Positions 50,518 through 59,286 of a stretch of 64,000 nucleotides of DNA are shown here, piece after piece. The notes below the pieces were generated by a model. It searched no databases. It was not told the origin of the DNA and worked only from the letters and a program-made list of their open reading frames with translations. The stretch covers positions 62,510 through 126,509 of the forward strand of contig NZ_BMNH01000016.1 of NCBI RefSeq assembly GCF_014646355.1, given 5' to 3'. Numbering within the stretch: position 1 is the stretch's first letter; every line of letters starts with the position of its first letter. Position numbers and translations under genes: made by a program. This DNA is from Nonomuraea cavernae (GTDB taxonomy: Bacteria > Actinomycetota > Actinomycetes > Streptosporangiales > Streptosporangiaceae).

Positions 50518-51414
50518 TCAGCCGGACGCCAGCTCCTCCAGCCGGAAGGGCAGGTAGGCCGAGTCGTCCACCAGCGCCGACGCGCCGCGCCACCAGCCGA
50601 ACCACTCGCCGCTGCGCCACATCCAGTCGACCCGTTCGATCGCGGCCACCACGTCGCCGACGGTCCGCCATCCCTCGCCCAGCTGCTCGGAGGTGGCGCC
50701 GTGCCGCATCGCCCAGGCCCGCAGGATGCGGACCGCGTCCGGGTCCACCTCGCGGGCGTAGGGGTCGGGCTTCTCGCCCGGCAGCCGGTGCGGACCGAGC
50801 CCGGCGGCCACCCCCCAGCTCCACTGGGCCTCGGCCGGGCGGGAGTAGCGCAGCGAGTGGAAGTCGAGGTTGGAGCCCAGGTCGTCGTCGGAGCGGCGCG
50901 TGACGACCGCGTCGAGCCGGCCGCCCGCGTCGAAGTGCACGACGAGCCGCTGACCGGGCCTGACCTCCGGCGGCAGCGCGAAGCGGTCCTCGGCGTGCCA
51001 GGAGTTGAGGTCGACCTCGGCGACCGGCCGGCCCCAGAGCTGGTCGGCGGCGTCGTCGGAGGTCCACGCGGCCAGCATCTCCAGCGCGGTGAGGTCGGTC
51101 CACGGCTCGATCGCGACGGACGTCTCCAGCACCTCGTCGGGCGCGGGCAACTTGCCGTCCCTGGGCCGCTGCCACCAGGACACGCCCAGCTCACGGGTGC
51201 CGACCACCAGCGCGGCGATGGCCGCCAGCTCGGCCGACCGCCTGGTGAGCGACGCGCCCAGCGCCAGGCTGAGACAGCGCTCGGTCCGCTCGTCACCGAG
51301 CACCGGGCGCGCGTCAGCGATCAACGCCTCGGCCGACGGACGCTCCTCACCCAGCAGGTTGCGTACGACTCGCCTGGCCTCGGTCCGAGCGTCTTCAGCG
51401 TGTGCCTGCCGCAT
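50518..51414 (-). CDS. Uncharacterised protein (298 aa)
   Basis: No family recognised. It is a soluble, Trp-rich acidic protein (VSWWQRPRDGKLPAPDE, WMWRSGEWFGWWRGAS), with RRVVRNLLGEERPSAEALIADARPVL near the start and no Cys-rich motif or membrane span except a short hydrophobic AAIAALVVGTREL. TAGCGT lies 7 nt before the ATG, a leaderless-type start. It converges with the papain-like gene 51 nt away. Confidence 0.8.
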   Translation of the reverse strand: MRQAHAEDARTEARRVVRNLLGEERPSAEALIADARPVLGDERTERCLSLALGASLTRRSAELAAIAALVVGTRELGVSWWQRPRDGKLPAPDEVLETSVAIEPWTDLTALEMLAAWTSDDAADQLWGRPVAEVDLNSWHAEDRFALPPEVRPGQRLVVHFDAGGRLDAVVTRRSDDDLGSNLDFHSLRYSRPAEAQWSWGVAAGLGPHRLPGEKPDPYAREVDPDAVRILRAWAMRHGATSEQLGEGWRTVGDVVAAIERVDWMWRSGEWFGWWRGASALVDDSAYLPFRLEELASG

Positions 51415-51421
51415 ACCACCA

Positions 51422-51427
51422 ACGCTA
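51422..51427 (-). promoter_or_regulatory. Leaderless-type -10 box for 298-residue protein
   Basis: TAGCGT on the minus strand ends 7 nt before ATG 51414. Confidence 0.5.
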
Positions 51428-51463
51428 CGCCCGGAGATCCTTTTCCGCGAGAGGCGGTGGAGG

Positions 51464-52171
51464 TCAGCGGCCCCGGCCGCGCCCGAGCAGCCAGCCCACG
51501 ACCACGCCGGCGAGCGTGACACCCGCGCCCATGCCGAACGAGGCCAGCATCGTCCACGGCCGGGTCCCGGCCTGCCGCTCGTACCCACCGGGTGCGCCTC
51601 GCCGCTCGTACACGCCGGGGCGCTCCTGGACGGCGGGCGCCGTGCACGGGGCCGGCGCGGTGGCCGCCTCGCCTCGCGCGAGCCCGGCGGGCACCGCGCC
51701 CTCCAGCGCGAGCCCGGCGGGCTCCGGCGCGGCGGGGGCGCGCAGGTGGTCCTCGACGGCGGCGAAGAACTCCCCCGCCGTCCTCTTGGCCACCGACCCG
51801 AGCATGCGCTGGCCCACGCCGCCGATCATGCCGCCGATCACCGCTTCGGCGTCGTAGTCGACCCGGGTCCCGCCGTCGATCTCGCTGAGCCGTACCAGCA
51901 CGGTGGCGTCGACCGTCCCGGGAGCTCCCTGGCCGCGCGCCCGCAGCACGAAGCGCTCCGGCGCGAGCGGCTCGGCCAGCGCCACCTCCCCCTGGTAGAG
52001 GCCCTTGACGGAGGCCACCCCCGCGATGACCGTCATCCGGTACGTGTCGGGCCCGCTCTCCTCCAGGCGCTCGCAGCCCGGGATGGTGCGCACCAGCACC
52101 GCCGGGTCCTGGAGCGCGGCCCACACTCGATCTCTCTCGACGCCGATCACGGCGCTGCCTGCGACCTTCAC
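51464..52171 (-). CDS. CoxG-like SRPBCC membrane-anchor protein
   Basis: The first ~145 residues are a CoxG/SRPBCC lipid-binding-type domain (GSAVIGVERDRVWAALQDPAVLVRTIPGCERLE), then a Pro/Ala/Arg linker and one C-terminal membrane span (LASFGMGAGVTLAGVVVGWLLG). CoxG anchors aerobic CO dehydrogenase or related Mo hydroxylases to the membrane. A CoxL/S/M-like operon sits about 4-8 kb away on the same strand. The start is GTG with TAGAGT 6 nt upstream. Confidence 0.9.
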   Translation of the reverse strand: MKVAGSAVIGVERDRVWAALQDPAVLVRTIPGCERLEESGPDTYRMTVIAGVASVKGLYQGEVALAEPLAPERFVLRARGQGAPGTVDATVLVRLSEIDGGTRVDYDAEAVIGGMIGGVGQRMLGSVAKRTAGEFFAAVEDHLRAPAAPEPAGLALEGAVPAGLARGEAATAPAPCTAPAVQERPGVYERRGAPGGYERQAGTRPWTMLASFGMGAGVTLAGVVVGWLLGRGRGR

Positions 52172-52177
52172 ATCGCC

Positions 52178-52183
52178 ACTCTA
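52178..52183 (-). promoter_or_regulatory. Leaderless-type -10 box for CoxG-like gene
   Basis: TAGAGT on the minus strand ends 6 nt before GTG 52171. Confidence 0.5.
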
Positions 52184-52355
52184 GGGACGAGCCGCCGCCG
52201 CGATAAGGGCAACACCTGCCAGTCGGTCGATCAGGGTCCGCCGCGGGAGGTAGCCGGGAATCAGCCCGCCGGGTGACGCGGCGTGGTGACCTCCCGCGAC
52301 ATGCTCGACAACACCGATACGCATGCGTGTGTGACCAAGGTCGCACCATTTTGCT

Positions 52356-52377
52356 CTACAAGATGTAGTACTACAAT
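52356..52377. promoter_or_regulatory. CTACA/TGTAG operator overlapping the cydA promoter
   Basis: Three half-sites alternate: CTACA (52356-52360), TGTAG (52364-52368) and CTACA (52371-52375). The last two form the perfect 12-bp palindrome TGTAGTACTACA (52364-52375), which overlaps a -10-like TACAAT (52372-52377). TTGCTC at 52351 may be the -35. TACA/TGTA dyads are typical of BlaI/MecI-family repressors. A looser GTGTGACC-AA-GGTCGCAC dyad lies at 52329-52346. Confidence 0.55.
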
Positions 52378-52437
52378 AGGTAGAGACCTGACGACGGCCC
52401 GTGGAGCTCAGCAGCCGGGTGGGGGATGGGTGGGGGA

Positions 52438-53781
52438 ATGGACGCGCTTGATCTGGCGCGGTGGCAGTTCGGGGTGACCACCGTTTATCACTTCCTGTTC
52501 GTGCCGTTGACGATCGGGCTCGGCGTCTTCGTCGCCGGACTGCAGACCGCGTGGCACCGGACCGGCAAGGAGCACTACCTCCGGCTGACCAAGTTCTTCG
52601 GGAAGCTGTTCCTGATCAACTTCGCCATGGGGGTGGTGACGGGCATCGTGCAGGAGTTCCAGTTCGGGATGAACTGGAGCGAATACTCCACGTTCGTCGG
52701 TGACGTGTTCGGCGCGCCGCTCGCCATGGAGGCGCTGCTGGCGTTCTTCATGGAGTCCACGTTCATCGGGTTGTGGATCTTCGGATGGGACCGGCTGCCG
52801 AAGAGGGTGCACCTGGCCTGTCTCTGGGCCGCGGTCATTGGGTCCAATTTGTCAGCATATTTCATCCTTGCGGCCAATGCTTGGATGAAGCATCCCGTGG
52901 GCTACGAGGTCGTGGACGGCAAGGCCAGGATGACCGACCTGTGGGCCGTGCTCACCAACTCCACCGCGCTCGCCCAGGTGCCCCACGTGGTGGCCTCGGC
53001 GTTCATCGTGGCGGGCGGGTTCGTGCTGGCCGTGTGCGGCTACTGGCTGCTGCGGACCAGGGACGGCATGTGGCGCGGCGCCGCCCGGGGCGCGCTGGTC
53101 ATGACGGCGATCGCGGGGCTCGTCGTCGCGGGCACCGGCGACATGTCGGCCAAGCTCGCGTTCGAGCAGCAGCCGATGAAGCTGGCCTCCGCCGAGGGGC
53201 TGCGGCACGACACCGCGGGCGCGCCGTTCTCGATCGCGCCCGGCATCGAGATCCCCGGCGTGCTCAGCTTCCTGTCGACCGGCGACTTCGGCGCCACCGT
53301 GCAGGGCACCGAGGACCTGCAGCAGAGGTTCGAGAAGGAGTTCGGGCCCGGCGACTACCGGCCCGACCAGGCCGTGGTGTTCTGGTCCTTCCGGCTGATG
53401 ATCGTCTTCGGGCTGGCCACGGTCGGCCTGTCGGTCCTGGGCCTGTGGCTGACCCGCCGGCGGCGGCCGATGCCCCGCTGGCTGTCGCGGATGTTCGTGC
53501 TCGCCCTGCCGCTGCCGCTGCTGGCGGTGACGGCCGGCTGGCTGCTGAGCGAGGTGGGCCGCCAGCCGTGGACGGTCGCCGGCGAGCTGCTGACCGCCGC
53601 GAGCGTCTCCCCCGGCGTCGGCCTGACCGAGGTGGCCATCTCACTGGCGATCTTCACGCTCCTGTACGGCACGCTCGCCGTGGCCGAGGCCGTACTCCTG
53701 ACCAGGCATGTTCGCAACGGCCCCGAGGAGCCGCAGCGCGCGGCCGTGGCCGAGCGGCGCGAGCCGTCACTGATGTACTGA
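52438..53781 (+). CDS. cydA: Cytochrome bd quinol oxidase subunit I
   Basis: This 447-residue multi-span heme protein reduces O2 to water without pumping protons. The start LARWQFGVTTVYHFLFVPLTIG holds a heme ligand His; GWLLSEVGRQPWTVAGELLTA is the quinol/heme region. The Q-loop is short, as in other actinobacterial forms. The ATG at 52438 has a GGGGGA site. cydB follows after 10 nt; cydD and cydC are not in this region. Confidence 0.97.
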   Translation: MDALDLARWQFGVTTVYHFLFVPLTIGLGVFVAGLQTAWHRTGKEHYLRLTKFFGKLFLINFAMGVVTGIVQEFQFGMNWSEYSTFVGDVFGAPLAMEALLAFFMESTFIGLWIFGWDRLPKRVHLACLWAAVIGSNLSAYFILAANAWMKHPVGYEVVDGKARMTDLWAVLTNSTALAQVPHVVASAFIVAGGFVLAVCGYWLLRTRDGMWRGAARGALVMTAIAGLVVAGTGDMSAKLAFEQQPMKLASAEGLRHDTAGAPFSIAPGIEIPGVLSFLSTGDFGATVQGTEDLQQRFEKEFGPGDYRPDQAVVFWSFRLMIVFGLATVGLSVLGLWLTRRRRPMPRWLSRMFVLALPLPLLAVTAGWLLSEVGRQPWTVAGELLTAASVSPGVGLTEVAISLAIFTLLYGTLAVAEAVLLTRHVRNGPEEPQRAAVAERREPSLMY

Positions 53782-53791
53782 GGTGGAGACC

Positions 53792-54679
53792 GTGATCGAC
53801 CTGTGGTTCGTCATCATCGCCTTCCTGTGGACCGGCTACTTCGTGCTGGAGGGCTTCGACTTCGGCGTCGGGCTGCTGTCGCCGTTCGTGAGCGCGGACG
53901 ACGGCGAGCACCGCCAGGGCCTGCAGACGATCGGCCCGGTCTGGGACGGCAACGAGGTGTGGCTGATCACTGCCGTGGGCGCCATGTTCGCGGCCTTCCC
54001 CGCCTGGTACTCCGGCCTGTTCAGCGCCTTCTACCTGCCGGTGGTGCTGATCCTGGTCGGCCTGATCGTGCGCGGCGTCGGGCTGGAGTGGCGCGGCAAG
54101 GTCTCCTACCCGGCCTGGTGCGACCTCGGCATCGTGATCGGCAGCGCGCTGCCGGCCTTCCTGTGGGGCGCGGTCTTCGCCAACCTGCTGTTCGGCAGCG
54201 CGGTCGCGGCCCTGGTGGGCGGGGTGTTCACGCTGGGCCTGTGCGTGCTGCACGGCGCCGTCTTCCTCGCCCTCAAGACCGACGGCGGGGTACGCCGGCG
54301 CTCCCGGCTGGTCGCCCTGGCCGCGAGCGCGGTCGTGCTGCCGCTGGCGGCCGTGGCCCTGTCGAGCCTCGACTCGCTGCCCGCCCTGGTCGCCATGGGC
54401 GCGCTGGCCGCGGCGGCCGCCCTCATCTGGCGGCGCCGGGAGGGCTGGGCGTTCACCGCGACGGCGGCGGCCATCGTGCTGACCTCGGTGTCGGTCTTCG
54501 CCGACCTCCGCGGGGCGCCGCTGCCCGGTCTCACGCTGGCCGAGGCGGCCTCCGGCCCCTACACGCTGACCATGCTGAGCTGGATCGGGCTGATCGCGCT
54601 GCCGTTCGTCCTCGTCTACCAGGGGTGGACGTACTGGGTGTTCAGAAAGCGGGTTCGGGTGGCGGTGGCGCCGAGGTAG
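53792..54679 (+). CDS. cydB: Cytochrome bd quinol oxidase subunit II
   Basis: This 295-residue multi-span partner of CydA starts WFVIIAFLWTGYFVLEGFDFGVG, the family mark, with WDGNEVWLITAVGAMFAAFPAWY. It is shorter than the usual 330-380. GTG 53792 has AGGTGGAG close upstream; GTG 53783 is a second choice. After the stop the same frame continues open to 54822 with a hydrophobic tail (see findings). Confidence 0.95.
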   Translation: MIDLWFVIIAFLWTGYFVLEGFDFGVGLLSPFVSADDGEHRQGLQTIGPVWDGNEVWLITAVGAMFAAFPAWYSGLFSAFYLPVVLILVGLIVRGVGLEWRGKVSYPAWCDLGIVIGSALPAFLWGAVFANLLFGSAVAALVGGVFTLGLCVLHGAVFLALKTDGGVRRRSRLVALAASAVVLPLAAVALSSLDSLPALVAMGALAAAAALIWRRREGWAFTATAAAIVLTSVSVFADLRGAPLPGLTLAEAASGPYTLTMLSWIGLIALPFVLVYQGWTYWVFRKRVRVAVAPR

Positions 54680-54842
54680 CGTCCCCGCCCGGCGCGCGGA
54701 TCGCCAGGCGGCCCCTGGCGGCCGACCGGCCGGAGCTTGCCAGACCGGCTCTCCGGGATCCACAACCTGCTGTGGGCCGCCGTCGTCGGTCTGATGATCG
54801 TCCGCCCGGGTGGCTACTGAGTCCGCCGACGGTCGGGCGATC

Positions 54843-55292
54843 TCAGCCGATGGTCTCCATCTTCTTGGTCCGGTGGTCCTTGAGGTGGAGGTCGCCGCCG
54901 AGCCGCTCCTTGAGCGCGTCGAGCACCTTGCGGCTGGACAGCACGGTCCACAGGTTGCCGACCAGATGCGGGTTGTACTCCGGCGCGATGTCCATCCAGG
55001 CGTCCTTGCCCGCCTGGCTGGCGAACGTGGTGACGAAGAACTCGCCGTCCTCGGTCTTGCAGTAGCCGGTGCGGATGTCCTCGGCGTCGACCTGCATCCG
55101 CGGCTTGCAGCCGACCTTGGCGGAAAGCTGCTCGACGGAGAGTTTCTCCTTGGGCGCGTCTGAGGGCTGCCCCGCCTGCTGCTCGCCGGCCGCGGCGTAA
55201 CCGCCGCCGTCGCCGCCGCCATCGGGCGCGCAGGCGGCTACGAGTCCGACCAGCAGCAGCGCAGAGGCGGCCAGACGTGGAAATGTCGTCAT
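54843..55292 (-). CDS. Lipoprotein, unknown function (149 aa)
   Basis: The protein has a lipobox (LVGLVAACAPD), a Gly-rich spacer and a soluble C-terminal domain with two Cys (VGCKPRMQVDAEDIRTGYCKTEDGEFFV) that may form a disulfide. No family recognised. The ATG at 55292 was chosen because the signal peptide starts there. It lies downstream of the LRR gene, with a repeat array between the two. Confidence 0.83.
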   Translation of the reverse strand: MTTFPRLAASALLLVGLVAACAPDGGGDGGGYAAAGEQQAGQPSDAPKEKLSVEQLSAKVGCKPRMQVDAEDIRTGYCKTEDGEFFVTTFASQAGKDAWMDIAPEYNPHLVGNLWTVLSSRKVLDALKERLGGDLHLKDHRTKKMETIG

Positions 55293-55347
55293 GTGCCGAG
55301 ATACGCAGCCCTCGCGGCCCGGGTTCACCTGAGAACCGAGTTCACTT

Positions 55348-55415
55348 CGGCCCCGTGTTCAGGTCAGGCCCGTGTTCAGCTCAGGCCCGTGTTCAGCTCA
55401 GGCCCGTGTTCAGGC
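55348..55415. repeat. 17-nt tandem repeat spanning the LRR gene stop
   Basis: Four units of CAGGCCCGTGTTCAGCT (first degenerate) run to 55415. The last one contains the stop codon (55410-55412) of the minus-strand LRR gene, so each unit carries a copy of the terminal bases. Confidence 0.8.
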
Positions 55416-56429
55416 CAGGACGACACAGCCGCGTTCCCGGAGACGACGCACGACGTCCTGATCTCCGTCGAGCTTGTTCCAGCGCAGGTCCAGCTTCTCC
55501 AGCGCCGGCAGCCCGGCCAGGTCCTCCGGCAGCGTCCTGAGCCGGTTGGCGCGCAGGTCGAGGTGGCGCAGCTCGCCGAGCCGGGTGACCGACGTGGGCA
55601 GCGCGGTCAGCAGGTTGCCCCTCAGGTGCAGCTCGCGCAACCGGCCGAGACGGCCGATCGCGTCGGGCAGCGACTCCAGCCGGTTGCCGTAGAGCCGCAG
55701 CTCCACCAGTGACGCCATCTCGCCCAGGGCCTCGGGCAGCCGCGTCAGCCGGTTGTCGGTGAGGTTGAGATAGGCCAGCCGGTCGAGCCGCCCGATCGCG
55801 GCGGGCACCTCGGTGAGGCGGTTGTCGCTCAGGTAGAGGTAGCCGGTGAGGCGCAGGTCACCCAGCTCGGGCGGGATCGAGGTGAGCCGGTTGTGTCCCA
55901 GGTCGAGCATCCGCAGGCCGCTCAGGCCGCCGAGCGCCGGGGACACCTCGGTGAGCTCGTTCTCGGCCAGGTTGAGCGACTCCAGCCGGGCCGCCTTCCA
56001 CAGCGCCCCGGGCACCTCGGTCAGCCGGTTGCCGCCGGCCGACAGGTGCCGCAGCCCGGCGGGGAGGTGGCCGGGCAGCGTCGCGATCGCGTTGCCGTAC
56101 AGGAAGAGTGCTTCGAGGTGCGGCGGGCAGGCGGGGACGGTCGTGAGCAGGTTTCCGTCGAGGTGCAGCTCGCGCAGCGCGGTCAGGCCCGTGAGGCCGG
56201 GCAGGGCGCGCAGGCGGTTGCCGTCGAGCCTCAGCTCGGTCAGCGACCGCAGGCCGCCGATCCACGGAGGCAGCTCGGTCAGCTCGTTCCAGGCCAGGTC
56301 GATCAGCCGCACCCGGGCGAGCTCGGCCGGGGTGCCGGGGACCGCGGTCAGGCCCGCGCTCGGCGCCCGCAGCTCCGTCACCTCGCCGCCGGCCCGTATC
56401 TGGCGCACCGCCGTGGACCGCTCCGTCAT
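55410..56429 (-). CDS. Leucine-rich-repeat protein
   Basis: This 339-residue protein is built of about 13 LRRs of ~22-23 residues (consensus LxxLxLxxNxLTxLPxxLGxL, e.g. LRELHLRGNLLTALPTSVTRL). It has no signal peptide, membrane span or other domain, so it is likely a cytoplasmic protein-binding solenoid. Its target is unknown. The stop lies inside the 17-nt repeat. The gene is downstream of and co-oriented with the Mo-hydroxylase operon, 18 nt from its last gene, so it may be cotranscribed. Confidence 0.93.
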   Translation of the reverse strand: MTERSTAVRQIRAGGEVTELRAPSAGLTAVPGTPAELARVRLIDLAWNELTELPPWIGGLRSLTELRLDGNRLRALPGLTGLTALRELHLDGNLLTTVPACPPHLEALFLYGNAIATLPGHLPAGLRHLSAGGNRLTEVPGALWKAARLESLNLAENELTEVSPALGGLSGLRMLDLGHNRLTSIPPELGDLRLTGYLYLSDNRLTEVPAAIGRLDRLAYLNLTDNRLTRLPEALGEMASLVELRLYGNRLESLPDAIGRLGRLRELHLRGNLLTALPTSVTRLGELRHLDLRANRLRTLPEDLAGLPALEKLDLRWNKLDGDQDVVRRLRERGCVVLA

Positions 56430-56447
56430 GCGGCGATCCTGCCATGA

Positions 56448-58796
56448 TCAATGGCGGAGTTCGAACAGCTCCGACGGCGAGATCGGCATGCGGTCGATCT
56501 CGATGCCCTCGGCGTCCTCGATCGCCGAGGCGATCACCGCGGAGACCGGGATCACGCCCGCCTCGCCGGCGCCCTTGATGCCCAGCGGGTTCAGCGGCGA
56601 CGGCGTCTCCAGGTGGGCCGTCTCGACGTGCGGGACCTCCGTGGCGTACGGCATGAGGAAGTCCATGAACGAGGCGTTGAGCAACTGGCCGTGCCCGTCG
56701 TAGACCATCCGCTCGTACAACGCGCCGCCGATGCCCTGCGCCACCCCGCCGTGGATCTGCCCTTCGACGATCATGGGGTTGATCAGCCGCCCGCAGTCGT
56801 GCACCACCGCGTAGCGGACCACCCTGATCTCGGCGGTGTCCGGGTCGGTCTCGACGATGGCGGCGTGCATGCCGGAGGCGAACGTGGACCTGATCGGCGA
56901 GTAGTAGTCGCGCCCCTCCAGGCCCGGCTCGTCGCCCTCGGCGACCGGCGGCCGGTCCGGCGAGGCGGCGCCGGCGAACTGGGTGGCGCGGGCCGCCTCG
57001 TCGTCGAACGCGTAGCGCAGCGGGTTGGCCAGCACCGCGACCGTGGACAGCGGGATCGACGCCGACGGCGCCCCCAGCACCCGCACCAGGCCGTCGGCGA
57101 TCTCCAGGTCGGCGGGGTCGGCCTCCAGCGCGTCGGCGGCGATGCGCAGCGCCTTCGCGCGGACCTTGCGGCAGGCCAGCGCGATCGCGTTGCCGCTCAT
57201 CACGGCCGCCCGGGAGGCGAACGTGCCGACCGCGTAGCCGAACCTGCGCGTGTCGCCGGTGACCACCGAGACCCGCTCGATGGGCACGCCCAGCTCGGTG
57301 GCCGCGATCTGGGCGAACACCGTCTCGTGGCCCTGCCCCTGCGAGGTGAGCCCGGTCGAGACGTGCACCCGGCCGTCGGAGGTGACCTGCACGTGCCCGC
57401 CCTCGTAGGGGCCGACGCCGGTGCCCTCGACGTAGCAGCCGATGCCGATGCCCCGCCCGGGAGCCCGCCGGAAGTCGTCCCAGCCGATCAGCTCCTTGAG
57501 CATGCGGAGCATCTCGGGGTAGTCGCCGCTGTCGTAGATGAGCGGCCGGCCGTCCTGGAAGGTCATCTTCTGGTCGTACGGGAACTCGTCGGGGCCGATG
57601 AAGTTGACCGCACGCACCTCGGTGCGGTCCCTGCCCAGGTAGCGGGCGATCTTGTCCATCGTCCGCTCCATGCAGAACACCCCCTGCGGCCGGCCCGCGC
57701 CCCGGTAGGGGGTGACCTGCACGGTGTTGGTGTAGATGGCGCTGAACTCGACCCGGTAGGCGCCGATCCGGTAGGGGCCGAGGAGCTGCGTGGAGGTGAT
57801 GATCGGCACGATGATCCCGTACGGCGTGTAGGCGCCGTGGTCGTGCAGGATCGACACGTCCAGGCCGAGGACCCGGCCCTCGTCGTCGAAGCCCACGGTG
57901 ACGTGCTGCACCTGGCCGCGTTCGTGCGCCGAGGAGACGAAGTGCTCGCGGCGGTCCTCGGTCCACTTGACCTCGCGGCCGAGCAGCATCGCCGCCCACG
58001 GCACCAGGATCTCCTCCGGCCACGGGTGCACGATCTTGACGCCGAAGCCGCCGCCCACGTCGGGGGCGATCACCTCGACGTGCGGCAGCGGCAGGCCGAG
58101 CGCGGCGGCGATCGCCATGCGGACGCTGGTGGAGGTCTGGGTGCTGGAGTAGACCCGCAGGTCGGAGCCGTCCCAGCGGGCCAGCACGCCGCGGCCCTCC
58201 AGCGGCATGCTCGCGCTGCGCTCGATGTCGAGCCGGAACGACAGCCGGTGCGGCGCGGCCTCGACGGCCTCGGCAGCGCCCAGGCCGGCGGCCGAGGTGA
58301 CCTCCTGCACCAGGTGGGCGCCCACGTTGCCCGGCACGTCCTCGTGCACCAGTTGCGCGCCGTGTGCCGCCTCCTCCAGGCCGACGACCGGCTTGAGCGG
58401 CTCGTAGTCGACCTCGATCAGCGCGCAGGCGTCCTCGGCCAGGTACCGGTCGGTGGCCACGACCATGACGACCGGCTCCCCGACGTGCCGGACGATCTCC
58501 CTGGCCAGCGGGTAGGCGGTGCGGCCGTGGGTGAGCGCGGGGTGCGGGATGAGCAGCGGCAGCGGGCGTCCGACCCGCTCAGGCAGGTCCTCCCAGGTGT
58601 AGACGGCGATCAGCCCCTCGACGTCGAGGGCGGCGGTCACGTCGATGTCGCGGACGCGGGCGTGGGCGTGCGGCGACCGCACGAACGCCACGGCCAGCGC
58701 GTCCGCCCCCAGGTCGTCGAGGTAGCGGCCCTGGCCGGTGAGCAGCCGCGGGTCCTCCCTGCGCTGCACCGGCTCGCCGAACAGCCTGGTCGTCAA
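56448..58796 (-). CDS. Molybdenum hydroxylase large subunit (CoxL/xanthine dehydrogenase family)
   Basis: This 782-residue molybdopterin-cytosine-dinucleotide subunit carries APDVGGGFGVKI, the form II-type active loop TPYRGAGRPQGV (AYRGAGR in form II CO dehydrogenase-like proteins; not the CSFR loop of true CO dehydrogenase), TSQGQGHETVFAQ and the catalytic Glu in GIKGAGEAG. It hydroxylates a heterocycle or aldehyde; with a permease in the operon a purine or pyrimidine is likely. TTG start at 58796, after GGAGACG. It follows the 2Fe-2S subunit gene by 4 nt. Confidence 0.93.
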   Translation of the reverse strand: MTTRLFGEPVQRREDPRLLTGQGRYLDDLGADALAVAFVRSPHAHARVRDIDVTAALDVEGLIAVYTWEDLPERVGRPLPLLIPHPALTHGRTAYPLAREIVRHVGEPVVMVVATDRYLAEDACALIEVDYEPLKPVVGLEEAAHGAQLVHEDVPGNVGAHLVQEVTSAAGLGAAEAVEAAPHRLSFRLDIERSASMPLEGRGVLARWDGSDLRVYSSTQTSTSVRMAIAAALGLPLPHVEVIAPDVGGGFGVKIVHPWPEEILVPWAAMLLGREVKWTEDRREHFVSSAHERGQVQHVTVGFDDEGRVLGLDVSILHDHGAYTPYGIIVPIITSTQLLGPYRIGAYRVEFSAIYTNTVQVTPYRGAGRPQGVFCMERTMDKIARYLGRDRTEVRAVNFIGPDEFPYDQKMTFQDGRPLIYDSGDYPEMLRMLKELIGWDDFRRAPGRGIGIGCYVEGTGVGPYEGGHVQVTSDGRVHVSTGLTSQGQGHETVFAQIAATELGVPIERVSVVTGDTRRFGYAVGTFASRAAVMSGNAIALACRKVRAKALRIAADALEADPADLEIADGLVRVLGAPSASIPLSTVAVLANPLRYAFDDEAARATQFAGAASPDRPPVAEGDEPGLEGRDYYSPIRSTFASGMHAAIVETDPDTAEIRVVRYAVVHDCGRLINPMIVEGQIHGGVAQGIGGALYERMVYDGHGQLLNASFMDFLMPYATEVPHVETAHLETPSPLNPLGIKGAGEAGVIPVSAVIASAIEDAEGIEIDRMPISPSELFELRH

Positions 58797-58800
58797 TGGA

Positions 58801-59277
58801 TCACGTCTCCTCGGCCAGCAGCTCGGCGGCGCGGTGGACGGCCTTGGTGATGTTCTGGTAGCCGGTGCAGCGGCACAGGTTGCCCGAGATGCCCTCGCGC
58901 ACCTCGTCGTCGGTCGGCGCGGGGTTGTCCCGCAGCAGCGCCGTCACCGTGCACAGGAAGCCGGGGGTGCAGAATCCGCACTGCAGCCCGTGACACTCGG
59001 CGAACGCCCGCTGCACCGGTGAGAGCCCGTCGGGCCCGGCCAGCCCCTCCACGGTGGTGATCTCGTGCCCGTCGACCGTCACCGCGAAGGTCAGGCATGA
59101 TCGCACCGGCAGGCCGTCCAGCAGGACCGTGCAGCACCCGCACACCCCGTGCTCGCAGCCGACGTGGGTGCCGGTCAGGCCCAGGTCGTGGCGCAGGCAG
59201 TCGGACAGCAGCCGCCGCCCGGGGACCCGCACCCGCCGCGCGTCGCCGTTGACGACCAGCGTGATCTCGTGCTCCAC
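58801..59277 (-). CDS. (2Fe-2S) subunit of Mo hydroxylase (CoxS-like)
   Basis: This 158-residue protein has the plant-type cluster in GCEHGVCGCCTVLLDG and the second cluster in QCGFCTPGF and GNLCRCTGYQNI. It passes electrons from the Mo site to FAD. Start GTG 59277. It is between the FAD and Mo subunit genes (gaps 9 and 4 nt). Confidence 0.96.
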   Translation of the reverse strand: MEHEITLVVNGDARRVRVPGRRLLSDCLRHDLGLTGTHVGCEHGVCGCCTVLLDGLPVRSCLTFAVTVDGHEITTVEGLAGPDGLSPVQRAFAECHGLQCGFCTPGFLCTVTALLRDNPAPTDDEVREGISGNLCRCTGYQNITKAVHRAAELLAEET

Positions 59278-59286
59278 TGCCCTCCC

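Noticed and set aside
56451..58850. 799-codon plus-strand reading frame over the Mo hydroxylase large subunit
   Set aside because: It is the antisense of a gene with full active-site motifs; shadow only.
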